DNA from: ZC4RG17 sp035304485
Lineage (GTDB): Bacteria > Actinomycetota > Acidimicrobiia > Spongiisociales > ZC4RG35
Reading direction: 5' to 3'
Assembly (NCBI GenBank): GCA_035304485.1
Contig: DATGPZ010000199.1
Span: 1 to 16,599 of the forward strand
DNA: 16,599 bases
The notes under the pieces were generated by a model, which had not been told where the DNA came from, made no database searches, and saw only the letters and a list, made by a program, of their open reading frames with translations. The position numbers were made by a program, and so were the translations under genes. Position 1 is the stretch's first letter. Each line of letters starts with the position of its first letter. Shown here in pieces: positions 15,053 through 16,599 of the stretch.

Positions 15053-15677
15053 GCAGCGAACGTCCCGGCCGGGCTTCCTCCACGATCACCGGCACCTCGC
15101 GGATTCGATAGCCTCGTCGCTCCGCTCTCAGCACCAACTCCGTGTCGAACAGGTCCTGGCGGCTCACCACGTGAGGCACCACCTCGGCGACGAGCTCCCG
15201 GCGAAACGCCTTCATCCCGTGGGTGTCGGTGATCGAGGAGCCGAACAACGCTCGCAGCAAGAGGTTGAACACGAAGGTGGCGAGCCTTCGGAGCCAGGGG
15301 CGACGATCTTCCGACTCGGGATCCCGTTTGGAGGCGATCACCAGATCGGCCGAGTCACCAAGAGCCAACACCTTCTGTAGGAACTCGGCCGAGAAGTAGT
15401 CGATGTCGAAGTTGACGATCCAGTCGCCGTCGGCCCTTCGGAACCCTTCGTACATGGCGTTGCCGTAGTCGGGCTGGGGCAGGGAATGGACCTCCACGGG
15501 CGCGTCCCCGGCTAACCGCCGGGCGATGTCCGCCGTGCCGTCGGTCGAGCCGTTCTCCATGATCGAGATCCGGTAGTCGAGCCCGGCTCGGTCGAGTTCG
15601 GACAGCAAGCGGGAGAGGCCGACCGGTAGGTAGTCCGCCTCGTTGTATACGGGGATGACGATGGAGAAGGTCGGCAC
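14985..15677 (-). CDS. GT2 family glycosyltransferase, dolichol/polyprenyl-phosphate sugar synthase-like
   Basis: The 230-aa protein is a GT-A fold transferase of the DPM1 type, which moves mannose or glucose from a nucleotide sugar to polyprenyl phosphate at the inner membrane face. It shows FSIVIPVYNEADY at the start, ENGSTDGT 41-48, the metal-binding FDIDYF with DID at 91-93, ADLVIASKR, and the acceptor-side TDTHGMKAF near 150-158. No C-terminal membrane helices are present; the product ends after basic helices near RSLLKRVPRTLRGL, which may bind membrane. GTG 15677 is preferred over TTG 15686 because TTG overlaps a -10-like TACACT, which would make the GTG mRNA leaderless. The donor could be GDP-mannose, made through the nearby phosphomannomutase; this is inference. 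Confidence 0.88.
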   Translation of the reverse strand: MPTFSIVIPVYNEADYLPVGLSRLLSELDRAGLDYRISIMENGSTDGTADIARRLAGDAPVEVHSLPQPDYGNAMYEGFRRADGDWIVNFDIDYFSAEFLQKVLALGDSADLVIASKRDPESEDRRPWLRRLATFVFNLLLRALFGSSITDTHGMKAFRRELVAEVVPHVVSRQDLFDTELVLRAERRGYRIREVPVIVEEARPGRSLLKRVPRTLRGLWRIRRILGAEG

Positions 15678-15685
15678 CGGGGGCA

Positions 15686-15691
15686 AGTGTA
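15686..15691 (-). promoter_or_regulatory. Possible -10 element giving a leaderless GT2 mRNA
   Basis: TACACT on the minus strand fits TAnnnT and ends 8 nt before the GTG at 15677. No Shine-Dalgarno precedes that GTG, in line with leaderless translation. The -35 region is weak. Confidence 0.4.
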
Positions 15692-15742
15692 TGCCCCAGC
15701 CACCGGGGTCGGGTCAGCGAGCGTTCGCTGTTCAGGCCGGGG

Positions 15743-16162
15743 CTAGGACACGCAGAACTCGTTGCCTTCCGCGTCGGCCATAGTGACCCAGCGGTACGGC
15801 CCTTGGCTGCCGTCCCACAGTCGGCTGGCGCCCAGCGCCTCCAGTTCGGCCACCTTGCTGTCGATGTGGTCCTCGCCGACATGGATGTCCAGGTGGACAC
15901 GATTCTTGACAGTCTTCGGTTCGGGAACCACCTGGAAGAGGAGTCGCGGAAGTCTCCCCTCAGGGTCGCGACACGCTGCTGCCCCCCTCCAGGCCTTACG
16001 ACCGTCGAGGGTGATCGTCTCCGATTCTGGGGCCACCCCCTCCTCGATCAGTTGGACGATACGGTCATGGTGGTCTTCGACCTCGAGCCCTACCGCCTCG
16101 GCCCAGAAAGCAGCCAGCGTATGGGGATTCTCGCAGTCGAACACGACTTGTACTGTCGGCAT
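15743..16162 (-). CDS. VOC superfamily protein (glyoxalase/bleomycin-resistance-like, Glyoxalase_6 type)
   Basis: The 139-aa protein has two beta-alpha-beta-beta-beta modules. The N-terminal VQVVFDCENPHTLAAFWAEAVG is typical of Glyoxalase_6 proteins, and the second module contains VHLDIHVGED near 93-102, WVTMADAEGNEFCV at the C-terminus, and a central LLFQVVPEPKTVKNR. Family members are metal-dependent isomerases, dioxygenases, or binding proteins that sequester drugs; substrate cannot be told here. ATG 16162 has AAGGAG about 6 nt upstream. The gene lies 65 bp upstream of the GT2 gene on the same strand but probably has its own promoter (TAGCTT at 16189-16194). It seems unrelated to the glycan genes and may be a passenger. 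Confidence 0.88.
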   Translation of the reverse strand: MPTVQVVFDCENPHTLAAFWAEAVGLEVEDHHDRIVQLIEEGVAPESETITLDGRKAWRGAAACRDPEGRLPRLLFQVVPEPKTVKNRVHLDIHVGEDHIDSKVAELEALGASRLWDGSQGPYRWVTMADAEGNEFCVS

Positions 16163-16188
16163 CGCTTCTCCTTCTCGAGGTCGTGCGC

Positions 16189-16194
16189 AAGCTA
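16189..16194 (-). promoter_or_regulatory. Possible -10 element of the VOC gene
   Basis: TAGCTT on the minus strand fits TAnnnT and lies 26 nt upstream of the ATG at 16162, with AAGGAG in between. No clear -35. Confidence 0.35.
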
Positions 16195-16301
16195 CCCCCG
16201 GTTCCGGTCAGAAGTCGTCCTGATCGCGGGGCCGCTGCCCCCGCTGACGCGCGCCGGCCCCACGTGTGGTTGGTGACCCGACCTCTCCGACTCGCGGGGC
16301 T

Positions 16302-16329
16302 GACTCCACGGCCCGGAGGCCGGGCAGTC
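16302..16329. other. GC-rich inverted repeat upstream of the phosphomannomutase gene
   Basis: GCCCGG (16311-16316) and CCGGGC (16320-16325) form a perfect 6-bp stem with an AGG loop. GACT (16302-16305) and AGTC (16326-16329) could extend it across a one-sided 5-nt bulge. It is about 35 bp upstream of the -10-like TAGACT and no plus-strand gene precedes it closely. It is not followed by a T-run, so an intrinsic terminator is unlikely. An operator is possible; chance formation in high-GC DNA is equally possible. Confidence 0.3.
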
Positions 16330-16364
16330 GACCCTCGAGGTTCCTGGGGTCGCGGCAGGTGAAA

Positions 16365-16370
16365 TAGACT
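16365..16370 (+). promoter_or_regulatory. Possible -10 element of the phosphomannomutase gene
   Basis: TAGACT fits TAnnnT, and its first three bases are also the in-frame TAG stop that closes the frame upstream of the gene. The putative start lies 27 nt downstream, with GGGGAGGTGA in the leader. The -35 region is weak. Confidence 0.4.
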
Positions 16371-16397
16371 CACGACGACGCGAGGGGAGGTGAGGTC

Positions 16398-16599
16398 ATA
16401 GAACTCGGGAAGATCTTCAAGGCATACGACGTGCGGGGTCGCACCGACAACGGTGAATTGACTCCCGACATCGCCCGCGCGGTCGGCGCCGGCTTCGCGG
16501 CGTTCGTCGATTCGAGCCAGGTGGCGGTCGGGCGTGATTGTCGGAAATCGTCTCCGGACCTGGCGTCCGCGTTCATCGCAGGCGTGACGGAAGCGGGGG
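16398..16599 (+). CDS. manB: Phosphomannomutase/phosphoglucomutase, N-terminal part, possible ATA start (cut by window end)
   Basis: The frame encodes ELGKIFKAYDVRGRTDNGEL, then ...VGAGFAAFV, QVAVGRDCRKSSPDLASAFIAGVTEAG, which is the start of domain I of the alpha-D-phosphohexomutase family. KAYDVRG and VGRDCRKSSP are hallmark segments; the catalytic Ser motif lies beyond the window. The enzyme converts mannose-6-P to mannose-1-P for GDP-mannose. There is no ATG, GTG, TTG or CTG between the in-frame TAG at 16365-16367 and KAYDVRG. A perfect GGAGGTGA lies just ahead of ATA 16398, where homologues place their start (MxL-KIFKAYDVRG). The first ordinary start, GTG 16431, would remove the conserved KAYD. 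Either ATA is used or a base is wrong. Position beside DUF3499 matches other actinobacteria. Confidence 0.85.
   Translation, partial: MELGKIFKAYDVRGRTDNGELTPDIARAVGAGFAAFVDSSQVAVGRDCRKSSPDLASAFIAGVTEAG

Overview
The window is high-GC DNA, and gene content and order point to an actinobacterium. DUF3499 and DUF5719 proteins, coenzyme F420 genes (cofD, cofE), an LCP-family ligase, a PccB/AccD5-type carboxyltransferase and many GTG starts all fit. From memory, the order accD - birA - LCP - cofE/cofD - DUF3499 - phosphomannomutase runs parallel to the M. tuberculosis accD5/birA ... fbiB/fbiA ... Rv3258c/manB region. Class Acidimicrobiia or a related deep lineage is my best guess, but the sequence alone does not prove it.

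Layout. Positions 1-33 are the edge of a 7-bp tandem repeat. A biotin module follows: accD on the minus strand and birA on the plus strand, with only 31 bp between start codons. Next comes a dienelactone-hydrolase-like protein (minus) whose nucleophile position is Asp. An LCP gene and ugd (plus, apparent operon) are followed convergently by the cofD-cofE pair (minus). The plus-strand block from 7501 to 15052 holds a large GT2-plus-membrane glycosyltransferase, a DUF5719-like exported protein and a membrane-anchored thioredoxin-like protein, all linked by 4-bp stop/start overlaps. Three small Cys-rich proteins come next (DUF3499, DUF6788-like, zinc ribbon), the last coupled by a 4-bp overlap to a polytopic PTPS_related-type membrane protein. 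On the minus strand are a DPM1-like GT2 glycosyltransferase and a VOC protein. The window ends inside a phosphomannomutase gene on the plus strand that seems to lack a standard start codon.

Together the block looks like a cell-envelope glycan locus: sugar-nucleotide supply (Ugd, phosphomannomutase), lipid-linked sugar transfer (DPM-like GT2), two large membrane proteins of probable GT-C character, and an LCP ligase that could attach glycan to the wall. F420 and biotin-carboxylase genes lie within it. No tRNA, rRNA, CRISPR array, transposase, phage gene or clear intrinsic terminator was seen. Every gap between genes is shorter than 300 bp. The least described part is the GT / DUF5719 / thioredoxin-like triad and the small zinc-binding proteins beside it.
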